Assembly: GCF_000733725.1 (NCBI RefSeq)
Contig: NZ_JMQM01000002.1
Location: 1 to 64,000, forward strand
Reading direction: 5' to 3'
Length of the DNA: 64,000 nucleotides
DNA from: Nitratireductor basaltis
GTDB lineage: Bacteria; Pseudomonadota; Alphaproteobacteria; Rhizobiales; Rhizobiaceae
Notes under the pieces: model-generated
The model's input: only the letters and a program-made list of their open reading frames with translations
The model's database searches: none
What the model was told of the DNA's origin: nothing
In this document: positions 53,669 through 62,692 of the stretch, piece by piece
Layout of the letters: every line of letters starts with the position of its first letter
Position numbering within the stretch: position 1 is the stretch's first letter
Position numbers and translations under genes: made by a program

Positions 53669-54661
53669 ATGAACACCTCTGATACGGGCGCCCTGCTGGA
53701 AGTCAGGAACCTTAAAGTCGAAGTAACGACCAGGGCGGGCAGCTTCTTTCCCGTCAATGACCACAGCTTTTCCGTACGGGCCGGTGAAACCCTGGGAATC
53801 GTGGGTGAATCCGGATCTGGCAAGTCAATGACGGCGATGTCGCTGATGCGACTGCTTCCCAAGCACGCCGCAAAGATCCGGGGCGGCAGCGTCAAGCTGG
53901 ATGGGCGCGAGCTCCTGACGCTCAGCGAACAGGAGATGCGGCAGGTGCGCGGCGCGGATATCTCAATGATCCTGCAAGATCCGCAAACCTCGCTGAACCC
54001 CGCGTTTACCGTTGGCAGCCAGATCGGTGAGGCACTGAAACTACACAGCCCCGGTCCCCGCAAGACGCTGCGCGACCGCATCATCGGTGCACTTCGCCGG
54101 GTCAAGGTCGCAGCGCCCGAACACCGGATCGACAACTATCCCGGCGAAATGAGCGGCGGGATGCGTCAGCGCGTGGTCGGGGCAATAGCTATTTCCTGCC
54201 GCCCCAAGGTCATCATCGCGGATGAACCCACAACCTCTCTGGATGTGACGGTCCAGGCGCAATATCTGCGGCTTCTCAAGCAGCTGCAGGAAGAAACGGG
54301 CATGGCGATCCTGTTCATCACCCATGATTTCGGCATCGTCGCCAATTTGTGCCATCGGGTGATCGTGATGTATTCCGGCCGGATCGTCGAGTCCGGACCG
54401 GTGGCCAAGATCTTTGCAAATCCGGCCCATCCCTATACCGAGGCGCTAATCGCAGCGGTGCCAAGCCTGCACGGCCACGAAGGGCGATTGACCACAATTC
54501 CCGGGCAACCCCCGGCCCCGACCGACAAGATCACCGGCTGCCCCTTCGCGCCACGATGCGCCTATGCGGATGACCGTTGTCGCGCCGAAGCGCCACCAAC
54601 CGTTGCCGCCGATTCCTCCGGTGACCACACAACCAGCTGCTGGAGAGCCGTGGACGAATGA
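53669..54661 (+). CDS. Peptide-type ABC transporter ATPase (DppD/OppD)
   Basis: 330-residue ATPase: Walker A GESGSGKSM (Met instead of Thr after the Ser), Q-loop MILQDPQTSLNP, signature MSGGMRQRV, Walker B VIIADEPTTSLDVT, switch FITHDFG, and the C-terminal Cys-rich GCPFAPRCAYADDRC characteristic of OppD/DppD. Begins one base after the permease stop and overlaps the next ATPase gene as ATGA. Confidence 0.91.
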   Translation: MNTSDTGALLEVRNLKVEVTTRAGSFFPVNDHSFSVRAGETLGIVGESGSGKSMTAMSLMRLLPKHAAKIRGGSVKLDGRELLTLSEQEMRQVRGADISMILQDPQTSLNPAFTVGSQIGEALKLHSPGPRKTLRDRIIGALRRVKVAAPEHRIDNYPGEMSGGMRQRVVGAIAISCRPKVIIADEPTTSLDVTVQAQYLRLLKQLQEETGMAILFITHDFGIVANLCHRVIVMYSGRIVESGPVAKIFANPAHPYTEALIAAVPSLHGHEGRLTTIPGQPPAPTDKITGCPFAPRCAYADDRCRAEAPPTVAADSSGDHTTSCWRAVDE

Positions 54662-55629
54662 TAGATACACCCATTCTAGAAGCCCGCGCTGTGTCGAAAC
54701 ACTATTCTGTGCGCGCCGGCATGTTCACCAACAAGAGCCTGACCGTGCGGGCAGTCGAACGCCTGAACTTCCACATCTCCAAAGGCGAGACGCTTGCGCT
54801 GGTTGGTGAATCGGGCTGTGGAAAGACCACGACGACGCGGCTTCTGCTGCGGCTTCAAGACCCGACCACAGGAACCATCCGGTTCCACGGCGAAGACATT
54901 CACAGCCTTTCGGGTGCCGGACTGCGCAACTACCGGTCCCGTGTGCAAGCGGTATTCCAGGACCCTTGGTCCTCGATCAATCCGCGCGTGCGCATCCGCG
55001 ATTTCGTCGCAGAGCCGCTGGTGGTCAACGAGAATCTGACGACCGGTGAAATCGACCGTCGTGTGCACGAGGCGCTTGAAGCAGTGGGAATGGGGCCTGC
55101 CCATGCGCACAAGTTCCCGCATGAATTCTCCGGTGGGCAACGACAGCGGATCGCCATTGCCAGCGCGATGGTCTCGCGCCCCGAGCTTGTGGTGCTGGAC
55201 GAACCTGTTTCGGGGCTGGATGTGTCGATCCGATCGCAGATCATCAACCTGTTGAAAGACATGCAAGCCGAGTACGGTGTCAGCTTTCTGCTCGTGGCGC
55301 ATGATCTGGCGACGACGCGTTACCTGGCGGACCGGGTCGCGGTAATGTACTTGGGTTCCATTGTTGAGATGGGCGCGACAGACGACGTGTTCGACAGGCC
55401 GAAGAATCCTTATACAGAGGCGCTCTTGTCAGCTGCGCTGCCAAGCACGCCTGGTGTCAAACGAGATGAGATCATTCTGGGCGGCGAAGTGCCGTCACCG
55501 CTTTCACCTCCCGCGGGCTGCACCTTCCATCCGCGTTGTCACCGCAAGATCGGCGAGATCTGCCAGACGGTCGCCCCTGCACTACGTGATCGCCCTGAAG
55601 GCGGCTGCGTCGGCTGTCATCTGTACTGA
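54658..55629 (+). CDS. Peptide-type ABC transporter ATPase (DppF/OppF)
   Basis: 323-residue second ATPase: GESGCGKTT, QAVFQDPWSSINPRVRI, signature [12 protein letters not shown], Walker B LVVLDEPVSGLDVS, switch LVAHDLATT and the C-terminal AGCTFHPRCHRKIGEICQT cluster. Closes a complete five-gene importer; a terminator follows. Confidence 0.91.
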   Translation: MIDTPILEARAVSKHYSVRAGMFTNKSLTVRAVERLNFHISKGETLALVGESGCGKTTTTRLLLRLQDPTTGTIRFHGEDIHSLSGAGLRNYRSRVQAVFQDPWSSINPRVRIRDFVAEPLVVNENLTTGEIDRRVHEALEAVGMGPAHAHKFPHEFSGGQRQRIAIASAMVSRPELVVLDEPVSGLDVSIRSQIINLLKDMQAEYGVSFLLVAHDLATTRYLADRVAVMYLGSIVEMGATDDVFDRPKNPYTEALLSAALPSTPGVKRDEIILGGEVPSPLSPPAGCTFHPRCHRKIGEICQTVAPALRDRPEGGCVGCHLY

Positions 55630-55651
55630 AACAACGATCACGGTGAACCAC

Positions 55652-55677
55652 GGGCGGACCCAACGGGCCCGCCTTTT
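55652..55677 (+). terminator. Terminator of the ABC importer operon
   Basis: GGGCGGACCC-AAC-GGGCCCGCC forms a nine-pair stem with one mismatch followed by TTTT, 23 bases after the last ATPase stop. Confidence 0.7.
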
Positions 55678-55706
55678 CCGTGCCTCATCCAGTGAATGCA
55701 CCCGAC

Positions 55707-55745
55707 AAAAAAGGCGTCGGAACTGGAATTCGCTCCCGACGCCTT
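55707..55745 (-). terminator. Terminator of the aminotransferase / Pxp operon
   Basis: On the minus strand AAGGCGTCGG pairs perfectly with CCGACGCCTT across a 15-base loop and runs into a T-tract, 31 bases after the aminotransferase stop. It marks the end of the leftward catabolic operon. Confidence 0.88.
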
Positions 55746-55775
55746 CAGCCTAGTTGGACCTGGTTCGCAACCAGA

Positions 55776-56984
55776 TCAGGTCAGTTCGGCCACGGCTTCT
55801 GCAATCTTGGCGCAGGCCGCTTCGATTATGTCCATCGATGTGGCAGTGGAGATCCGGAAATACGGCTCAAGCCCGTATGCCCCGCCATGCACCGAAGCAA
55901 CGCCAGCCTGCTCCAGAAGATACAGCACGAAGTCGAGATCGTTTTCGATCCGTTTCCCCTGCGGCGTGGTCTTGCCGATAACGCCCGCACAGCTGGGATA
56001 GAGGTAGAACGCGCCATCCGGCAGGGTGCAGCTGAGGCCCGGAATGTCATTGATCAGAGCATGGGCGCGGTCGCGGCGCTCTTTGTAGACCTTGACAGTC
56101 TTGTCCACGGCACCCTGCGGTCCCGTGAGCGCGGCAGCGGCGGCGGCCTGACTGACCGACGACGGGCATGATGACATCTGAGATTGCAGCTTGTTTATCG
56201 CGTCGATCAGAAACTTCGGCCCGACCGCATAACCGATCCGCCAACCGGTCATCGCGTAGGATTTCGACACACCGTTGACGACCAGCGCTTGCTCGGCCAG
56301 TTCGGGAGCCACACCAAGGATACTTTCTGCCTTAAAATCCGCAAACCATATGCGGTCATAGATTTCGTCACACATCACCAGCACATGTGGGTGACGTTTC
56401 ACAACCGCAGCCAGCGCACGCAGTTCTTCGCCGCTATAGGCCGCGCCTGTGGGGTTGGATGGAGAATTCAGAATCACCCAGCGCGTCTTGGGCGTGATCG
56501 CTGCCTCAAGCGCCTCCGGCGTCAATTTGAATCCGACGTCTTCGCCGCATTCCACGATGACGGGCGTGCCGCCATTTGCGACAACCATATCGGGATAGGA
56601 TACCCAGTAGGGTGCCGGCACGATGACTTCGGTGCCCTCTTCCACCGTCGCCATCATAGAAACGAAGAGGATCTGCTTGGCACCGCCACCAACGCAGATC
56701 TGGTCCAGTTCGCACTTGATCCCAAGACGCGTTGCGAAGTCATGCTGGATACCTTCGCGCAGGGCTTCAGTCCCGTTGACGGCAGTGTATTTTGTATCTC
56801 CGCCCTCGATGGCCTGAATGCCTGCCCGTTTGATGTCTTCGGGGGTATCGAAATCCGGTTCTCCCACGGTCAGGTTCAGGATCTCGCGGCCCTGGGCCTT
56901 AAGGTCGCGTACCTTCTGGGCGGCGGCCACGCTGGGCGAAACGCGGATCGACGTTACGCGATTGGCTAATTTCTGACTTGTCAC
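55776..56984 (-). CDS. Class I pyridoxal-phosphate aminotransferase (aspartate-type)
   Basis: 402-residue PLP enzyme of the AspC/PatA subgroup (type I beta). Recognised by NLTVGEPDFDTPEDIK, the NSPSNPTGAAYS loop, DEIYDRIWF and the PLP lysine Lys241 in NGVSKSYAMTGWRIGY, plus the carboxylate arginine in EPYFRIS. The GTG start has AGGAGA seven bases upstream. It closes the operon that includes PxpA-C, so it could transaminate the glutamate derivative released from a 5-oxoproline-like lactam (inference); ordinary aspartate or aromatic specificity is the alternative. Confidence 0.9.
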   Translation of the reverse strand: MTSQKLANRVTSIRVSPSVAAAQKVRDLKAQGREILNLTVGEPDFDTPEDIKRAGIQAIEGGDTKYTAVNGTEALREGIQHDFATRLGIKCELDQICVGGGAKQILFVSMMATVEEGTEVIVPAPYWVSYPDMVVANGGTPVIVECGEDVGFKLTPEALEAAITPKTRWVILNSPSNPTGAAYSGEELRALAAVVKRHPHVLVMCDEIYDRIWFADFKAESILGVAPELAEQALVVNGVSKSYAMTGWRIGYAVGPKFLIDAINKLQSQMSSCPSSVSQAAAAAALTGPQGAVDKTVKVYKERRDRAHALINDIPGLSCTLPDGAFYLYPSCAGVIGKTTPQGKRIENDLDFVLYLLEQAGVASVHGGAYGLEPYFRISTATSMDIIEAACAKIAEAVAELT

Positions 56985-57062
56985 GGTCTTGTCTCCTGAG
57001 ACGTCGCTATTCTATCGCGGCCCTGCCGGCGGAGCAGTCAGGGCCGAAAGGCAGGACAGGGC

Positions 57063-57839
57063 CTATTTGTTTCCGGTCAGAATCACTTCGTCCCCGACAC
57101 GCTTTCCCGTGCGCAGACCACCGGGAACCTGAAGGATCGGAAGCAGCTCGATCATGCCGATGTTCACGTATTTCGGCGTACCGATGGCATATTCGACGGC
57201 ATCGGCAATGTCGGACACCTGCGGCATCTCAAAGCCTTCAAAGTACTTCGCCTTGGCCTCTTCGGGGCTGATCTTTTCGACATGGGCGAAGATGTCGGTT
57301 TCGACCCGTCCGGGGCTGATTTCAGTCACACGCACGCGACGGCCGAAGGCATCGACCCGCAGCTGGCGGGATACGGTGTGCATTGCAGCCTTGGTGGCGT
57401 GGTAGGCAATATGCCCCCCGAACTCGTAATGCGCGGCCATTGATGTGATGTTCAGAATATGTCCGTTGTCCCGCTCCATCATGCCGGGCAGCAACAGCCG
57501 CGCCAGATGCAGACAGGCCCGTAGATTAACGTCTATCTGTTCGTCGATGTCGAAAGCCTCGGACTGCAGCAAGCTGCCGGGGCGCGACACACCGGCACAG
57601 TTGACCAGAACGTCTATCTCGAGCGGCGCAAGTGCGGCCGTGACCGCATCAAGATCGGTCACATCGATCGCATGCGGGACTATGTTATCGTGTTCGGCGG
57701 CCAGAGCTTCCAGCTTTTCCGCACTGCGCGCGAAGGCATGGACAGTCAGTCCCTTTTGGGCAAGGCGTTGGGCGATACCCCGCCCCATACCGCCAGATGC
57801 ACCAGTCACGAGTGCCGTTTTGTAGTCAGAGAAAGGCAT
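57063..57839 (-). CDS. SDR family oxidoreductase
   Basis: 258-residue classical short-chain dehydrogenase with TGASGGMGRGIA, NCAG, catalytic Ser in ITSMA and the intact YHATK (Tyr and Lys present). Closest in style to YdfG-like 3-hydroxy acid dehydrogenases that oxidise serine or related beta-hydroxy acids. Located between pxpA and the aminotransferase, 61 bases after pxpA; it may oxidise or reduce a hydroxyl of the pathway substrate. Confidence 0.9.
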   Translation of the reverse strand: MPFSDYKTALVTGASGGMGRGIAQRLAQKGLTVHAFARSAEKLEALAAEHDNIVPHAIDVTDLDAVTAALAPLEIDVLVNCAGVSRPGSLLQSEAFDIDEQIDVNLRACLHLARLLLPGMMERDNGHILNITSMAAHYEFGGHIAYHATKAAMHTVSRQLRVDAFGRRVRVTEISPGRVETDIFAHVEKISPEEAKAKYFEGFEMPQVSDIADAVEYAIGTPKYVNIGMIELLPILQVPGGLRTGKRVGDEVILTGNK

Positions 57840-57899
57840 GATTGGTTCCTGTCCTTTTGCGTGGGATCAACCCGACCGAATTGGCGGGCCTGTCGTTCT

Positions 57900-58673
57900 C
57901 TATTTCGTGTCGAGTTGCGCGGTCAGCGGTATGATTTCTCCGCCGGATTCGATGATCTCCTGGCGTAGGCGTTGTGCGAGGGCCACAGCGCCGGGCGTGT
58001 CCGAATGCACGAGAACCGATTGTACGGGCATCGCAATTTCTTCACCGGTGACGCAGGTCAGCTTCTGATCGCGCAGCACGCCCAAAACTCGCGCCACGAC
58101 TTCACCTTCGTCCTTGATCACCGCGCCGGGTTCGCCGCGCGGTGCCAGTTGGCCGTTCGGCATGTATCCGCGGTCTGCAAGGAACAGCCGCACGACCTTG
58201 CCGCCCCGCGCGATCGCCGCGACTTCCAACGCACTGCTTGGCAAAACAAGGAAGGCAATGTCGGGATCGAAACTCATGGTGGCATTCACCACGGCCTCCG
58301 CAATCGCCGGGTCGGTGCTTGCCAGATTTCCGAGCGCGCCATGCGGGTTCATATGGGTGATGCGGTGCCCCGCCCGTCTGGTAAACGCCTCAAGCGCTCC
58401 GATCTGATACAGCACGTGCGCTTCCAGCTCGACCAGAGGGATATCCATCTTGCGACGGCCAAATCCCATGCGGTCGGGGAAGCTGACATGCGCGCCTAGA
58501 TCGACACCGTGGTCGAGGGCCAGCCCAACTGTGCGGTCCATGATCACCGGGTCACCCGCGTGATAGCCGCATGCGACGTTGGCCGAGCTGATCTGCGCCA
58601 TCAGCGCCTCGTCATCAGCCAGCGTATAGGGACCGAAGCCTTCGCCCATATCGGAATTTATGTCGATCTTCAT
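57900..58673 (-). CDS. pxpA: 5-oxoprolinase subunit PxpA (LamB/YcsF family)
   Basis: 257-residue protein of the LamB/YcsF family; with PxpB and PxpC it forms the prokaryotic ATP-dependent 5-oxoprolinase. Signature KIDINSDMGEGFG at the start, SSANVACGYHAGDP, GAHVSFPDRMGFGRR and HMNPHGALGN with the conserved histidines. I start at the ATG that overlaps the preceding stop (ATGA). Slightly longer than E. coli PxpA. The related enzyme could also act on other lactams. Confidence 0.92.
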   Translation of the reverse strand: MKIDINSDMGEGFGPYTLADDEALMAQISSANVACGYHAGDPVIMDRTVGLALDHGVDLGAHVSFPDRMGFGRRKMDIPLVELEAHVLYQIGALEAFTRRAGHRITHMNPHGALGNLASTDPAIAEAVVNATMSFDPDIAFLVLPSSALEVAAIARGGKVVRLFLADRGYMPNGQLAPRGEPGAVIKDEGEVVARVLGVLRDQKLTCVTGEEIAMPVQSVLVHSDTPGAVALAQRLRQEIIESGGEIIPLTAQLDTK

Positions 58674-59065
58674 GTGTCGGGCTCCAGAAGAAACAGCGGG
58701 TCGCCGAAACCGACTACCTGGTCGTTTTGCGGACATTCACCCACCACCACGCCGCACTTCGGGGCAGAAACCTGCACCCGTGCGCCATCCAGCCCCACAT
58801 AGCCCAGCACCTGCCCGGCAATGACCCGGTCCCCTGGAGACACCACCGTCAGCCCATCATCGCCGCCGCAGGCGACAAAACGGCCCAATGCGGGGCTGTT
58901 GACGATCGCAGGCGGAGCGGTTTCGACAGGTGCGGTAGCCTCAGGGTGCGCGGACAACGCCAGACCAAGTGTCAGGACATCCGCGCCACATTCGATTTCA
59001 AGGCGCGTCGTTCCGGTTCGGCGCATCGCTTGGATCAGGCGCGATTTCTCTGGGTCGCTGAACAT
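58670..59065 (-). CDS. Biotin-carboxyl-carrier-like protein lacking the biotinyl lysine
   Basis: 131 residues with the same plan as the operon's true carrier: a short N-terminal helical part, a Pro/Ala-rich linker (residues 40-58) and a C-terminal lipoyl/biotinyl-type barrel (VVSPGDRVIAGQVLGYVG to DPLFLLEPD). Where carriers have EAMKM the aligned sequence is GLDGARV, so the lysine is Gly94 and the protein cannot be biotinylated. It may be a structural or regulatory subunit that holds the carboxyltransferase. Start is one base after the pxpC stop; it overlaps pxpA by four bases, so it is under translation coupling and not a decayed gene. Confidence 0.8.
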   Translation of the reverse strand: MFSDPEKSRLIQAMRRTGTTRLEIECGADVLTLGLALSAHPEATAPVETAPPAIVNSPALGRFVACGGDDGLTVVSPGDRVIAGQVLGYVGLDGARVQVSAPKCGVVVGECPQNDQVVGFGDPLFLLEPDT

Positions 59066-59066
59066 G

Positions 59067-60035
59067 TCAATTCCACGTATTCTGAAGTCGGCGGACCTGG
59101 GCAATGCTTTGGCGCATGGCATCCAACATGGCGGTTTCAGCAAATTCCGCCTCCCGAGCCTGCGCCAGATCGACGGGCTGAAATCGAAGGGTGTCTCCGG
59201 GCCGCGCTTGTCCGATGCGCCACAAGTCCGGTTCAATGACGCAAGCAATCTTCGGATATCCTCCCATTGTCGCGGAATCGGCCAGCTGGATGATGGGCTG
59301 CCCCCCACCGGGCACTTGAACAATACCGGGTGCGATCCCGTGCGAGCGCAATTCACCTTTGGCGTCACGGTCAAGCTCTGGTCCCTCCAGGCGGTACCCC
59401 TGACGGTTGCTGGCCGGGGTCACCTTGTAGGGCTGGCCATAGAAGGCGGCACGCGAAGCGGGTGAAAATTCCTTAGTTTCGCTGGATGGCAAAACCCGCA
59501 GGACAATATCCGTTGCGTCACCCTCTCGGGGCGTCGGCAGGGCATAGCTGATCGGCATGACACGGGGGCAAGATGCCGTGCCCTTCAGCCGGTCGCCAGG
59601 AGCAAGAACGCGACCTTCGTGACCGCCGAATCCTTCTCGCAACTGGGTGCTGCGCGAGCCCAGAATCTCGGGCACATCGATGCCGCCGGGAAGGCCAAGA
59701 TACACCCGCGCACCGTCGCGCATTGCGCCGAGAGACAATTCTTGTCCCGTCTTGGCGGATCCGGCCCAACATCGCGGCAACGCGATACCGTCCAACGTCG
59801 CGCCGCAAGCAGCACCGACCAGAGAGAATGCTGTATCCTGCGTGAACACAAAGCGGGCGGGGCTCAGCGGGATTTCCAGCCCAGCTGCGCCTTCATCATT
59901 GCCAAGCAACAGGTTTGCCATCCGCAGTGCTAGCGGGTCCATGGCCCCAGCGCGCCCAAGCCCCTGCCGCCAGTGGCCCACGCGACCCAAATCCTGTACC
60001 GTTGCAAGCGGTGGTATCGACAATATCTCGATCAT
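59067..60035 (-). CDS. pxpC: 5-oxoprolinase subunit PxpC / biotin-dependent carboxyltransferase (KipA family)
   Basis: 322 residues. The family opening IEILSIPPLATVQDLGRVGH and GRAGAMDPLALRMANLLLGN are plain, as are GLPGGIDVP and the late PGGGQPIIQLADSATMGGYPKIA. Homologous to half of the carboxyltransferase domain of urea carboxylase. Overlaps pxpB by four bases. Confidence 0.93.
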   Translation of the reverse strand: MIEILSIPPLATVQDLGRVGHWRQGLGRAGAMDPLALRMANLLLGNDEGAAGLEIPLSPARFVFTQDTAFSLVGAACGATLDGIALPRCWAGSAKTGQELSLGAMRDGARVYLGLPGGIDVPEILGSRSTQLREGFGGHEGRVLAPGDRLKGTASCPRVMPISYALPTPREGDATDIVLRVLPSSETKEFSPASRAAFYGQPYKVTPASNRQGYRLEGPELDRDAKGELRSHGIAPGIVQVPGGGQPIIQLADSATMGGYPKIACVIEPDLWRIGQARPGDTLRFQPVDLAQAREAEFAETAMLDAMRQSIAQVRRLQNTWN

Positions 60036-60685
60036 GCGATCACCTCCGCAGGAACGAAGCGAATGGCGTCACCCGGCTGCAACAGGGCGGCCGGCTGCTT
60101 GGCTGGATCGAAAAAGCTGATCTCGGCCGATCCGATGGTGTTCCACCCACTTGGCCCGGCCGACGCCGAGACGCCCGTCTGCAAGCCTGCAAGCGAAAGC
60201 GAACCGCCCGGCAGGCTCTGCAAGGGGACCTTGCGACGCGGTGTTTCAAGCCGTGGATCAAGTCCGCCGAGGTAGCAATACCCGGCATGGCTGCCGACCG
60301 CGAATACGGTGTAATCAGGCGCCGTGTGACGGCGCACCACCTCATCCACACTCAGGCCTGTCAGCTCGCAGACCTCTTGCAGATGTGGACCTCCCGCCCC
60401 TCCGTAAACAATATCAATCTCAACGATCTTGCCGGTGAGGTCTTTCCGGCGGCCTTCGGCCCACAGGGCGTCCAATTGGCGGGCCAGATCGTCCAGATCC
60501 GTCGGGACACTATCAAACCGCAATGTCAGGTTGGTCATGCCCGGCACCGCTTCTACAACATCATCCCGTGCGCTTGCGGCGTCGGCCAAAGCCCAGAACC
60601 GCCGCTGGTGATCGAGATCGAACGGACAATCAACCTGATAAATGAAGGTGCGGCTACCGATTGGAAAGAGACCTTGTTCAGGCAT
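60032..60685 (-). CDS. pxpB: 5-oxoprolinase subunit PxpB / carboxyltransferase (KipI family)
   Basis: 217 residues, the length of E. coli PxpB. The family has SVP/LTLRFD near residue 60, then VYGGAGGPHLQEVCELTGLS, the AVGSHAGYCYLGGLDPRLETPRR signature and PSGWNTIG near the C-terminus. It overlaps the end of the biotin carboxylase gene by eight bases; a longer reading frame extends into that gene. PxpB and PxpC bind each other. Confidence 0.93.
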   Translation of the reverse strand: MPEQGLFPIGSRTFIYQVDCPFDLDHQRRFWALADAASARDDVVEAVPGMTNLTLRFDSVPTDLDDLARQLDALWAEGRRKDLTGKIVEIDIVYGGAGGPHLQEVCELTGLSVDEVVRRHTAPDYTVFAVGSHAGYCYLGGLDPRLETPRRKVPLQSLPGGSLSLAGLQTGVSASAGPSGWNTIGSAEISFFDPAKQPAALLQPGDAIRFVPAEVIA

Positions 60686-62051
60686 TTGCGGTCTCCCTGG
60701 CAGCAAGCCACTGTTCAAAATGGTGGATTGATACACCTCCGGCGACAAATCCCGGCTCGGACAGCAATTGATCATGCAGGGCGGCGTTGGATTTCACGCC
60801 TGCGATGCGCAATTCTGCCAGAGCGGTCTGCGCCCTCGACAGGGCCTCGGTCCGGGTGGCGCCAAATGCGATCACCTTGGCGATCATCGAGTCGTAGTGG
60901 GCCGGCACCTCTGCCCCTGCGACCATATGCGTATCAACCCGAATACCTGGGCCGCCTGGCAGATGCATCGACGTGATTCGTCCGGGGCTTGGCGCAAAGG
61001 TTTCCGGATCTTCGGCGTTGATCCGGCATTCGATCGCGTGACCCGTGGTGGTAATCTGGTCTTGTGTCACGGGCAATCGACCACCGCGTGCCACGTCAAT
61101 CTGCATGGCAACGATATCAAGCCCCGTCACCAGTTCGGTTACAGGATGTTCGACCTGGATACGGGTGTTCATCTCGATGAAATAGAACTGCCCGTCCTCG
61201 TAGAGAAATTCGAAGGTGCCTGCGCCCACATACCCTATCTCGCGGCACGAGGCGGCACAGCGTTCGCCGACTTCGGCGATCAACGAGCGGTCAATTTCCG
61301 GGGCGGGCGCCTCTTCGATCAGTTTCTGGTGACGCCGCTGCATCGAGCAGTCGCGGTCACCCAGCCAGATGGCGTGGCCGTGGCTGTCTGCAATGATCTG
61401 GATTTCGACATGGCGGGGCCGTTCCAGGAATTTCTCCATGTAGATGTCCGGATTGCCGAAGAAGCGCGTCGCCTCCTGTGCGGTCAACATGGCTGCCTCG
61501 GCCAAGTCGTCCGGTGTGCGCACGATCCGCATTCCGCGACCGCCACCACCGCCCGCAGCCTTCAAGATCACTGGATAGCCGATGTCATCAGCGATCGCCT
61601 TGACCGCCTCGAGGTCATCGGGAAGGGTGCTGTCAGGTCCGGGAACACAGGGGACACCGGCGGCGATCATCGCTGCCTTGGCCCGGACCTTGCCCCCCAT
61701 ACGACGCATGACATCGGCCTTCGGTCCGATCAGGACCATGCCCGCATTTGCCACCGCTTCGGCGAAGGCGGCGTTTTCAGAGAGGAATCCGTAGCCTGGA
61801 TGCACAAGGTCGGCGTTCAGTATCTGCGCGGCCTGAATGACTGCCGGGATATTAAGGTAGCTCTTGCTCGCCGCGGCGGGACCGATGCATATCGCATCAT
61901 CTGCCAGGTCCAGATAGGGCGCGCCGCGGTCGGCCTCTGAAAACCCGCATACGACACGCAGACCCAGCCTACGGCAGGCGCGAATGATCCGCAGGGCAAT
62001 TTCGCCCCGGTTGGCAACAAAAACGGTCTGGATGGACTGCTGGTCGTTCAC
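60678..62051 (-). CDS. accC: Biotin carboxylase (AccC-like)
   Basis: 457 residues. Carboxylates the biotin of a carrier protein using ATP and bicarbonate. VFVANRGEIALRIIRA opens the domain; the glycine-rich lid KAAGGGGGRGM, the EMNTRIQVEHPVTE catalytic stretch and the metal/ATP ECRINAEDP are all intact. Shorter than housekeeping AccC only in the C-terminus. The GTG start overlaps the accB stop (GTGA). Given its location with PxpB and PxpC it is probably a dedicated paralogue, not the fatty acid enzyme; symbol used in the structural sense. Confidence 0.91.
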   Translation of the reverse strand: MNDQQSIQTVFVANRGEIALRIIRACRRLGLRVVCGFSEADRGAPYLDLADDAICIGPAAASKSYLNIPAVIQAAQILNADLVHPGYGFLSENAAFAEAVANAGMVLIGPKADVMRRMGGKVRAKAAMIAAGVPCVPGPDSTLPDDLEAVKAIADDIGYPVILKAAGGGGGRGMRIVRTPDDLAEAAMLTAQEATRFFGNPDIYMEKFLERPRHVEIQIIADSHGHAIWLGDRDCSMQRRHQKLIEEAPAPEIDRSLIAEVGERCAASCREIGYVGAGTFEFLYEDGQFYFIEMNTRIQVEHPVTELVTGLDIVAMQIDVARGGRLPVTQDQITTTGHAIECRINAEDPETFAPSPGRITSMHLPGGPGIRVDTHMVAGAEVPAHYDSMIAKVIAFGATRTEALSRAQTALAELRIAGVKSNAALHDQLLSEPGFVAGGVSIHHFEQWLAARETANA

Positions 62052-62494
62052 GCGCGCACCTTCACAAGGCATTGCCCCGCCTCAACCGAGGAGCCGTCTT
62101 CGATACAGATTTCGCTCACAGTCCCCTCGGAGTCCGCGACGATGGCGGTCATGACTTTCATCGCCTCGATCACACAAAGCGTCTGGCCCCTGGTGACCGG
62201 CGTCCCGACTTCGACGAACGGCTTTGATGTGGGATCTTCTGCCAGATAGCAGAGCCCTGCGAGCGGTGCCGCAACCACGACAACACGCTCGCTGTCAGTC
62301 ACTGCCCCACCGTCTGCCGGCGTCTCGTCCATGGTTGGTCCGGCCACGCCTGCAGGCGCCGCCTGACCTCGCCCCGCCGCCACTCCACGCCGCAGCGTGA
62401 TCCGATGACCATTCTGAACACAGGCGTATTCGTCCAATGCGTTCTGAGCAGCCCATTCCATGCAGGAAATCAGGGATTCGACTGTTAACGACAT
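62048..62494 (-). CDS. accB: Biotin carboxyl carrier protein (AccB-like)
   Basis: 148 residues. An N-terminal helical part (VESLISCMEWAAQNALDEYA) and an Ala/Gly-rich linker lead to the biotinyl barrel with CVIEAMKVM; Lys113 is the biotin site. A typical 'thumb' segment is present (YLAEDPTSKPFVEVG), as in AccB-type carriers. First gene of the leftward operon; the promoter should be in the gap to the divergent RraA gene. Confidence 0.9.
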   Translation of the reverse strand: MSLTVESLISCMEWAAQNALDEYACVQNGHRITLRRGVAAGRGQAAPAGVAGPTMDETPADGGAVTDSERVVVVAAPLAGLCYLAEDPTSKPFVEVGTPVTRGQTLCVIEAMKVMTAIVADSEGTVSEICIEDGSSVEAGQCLVKVRA

Positions 62495-62692
62495 CTGCGA
62501 ACCGGGACCTCTTCGCTGGGATCGACTGTGTTTGGTCGAAGTTACCATCGGTCCGGCGCAATGATGTCAGAGCGGTTTGAAATGCCCCCCAGACATTCAT
62601 ATCAATCCGCGATCATGTCAGACCCAACGGATGTTATCCGCCGTCTAACCGCCTTGGTATCCTGCGCGTATCCGGGTTCATACCCGCCGAAG

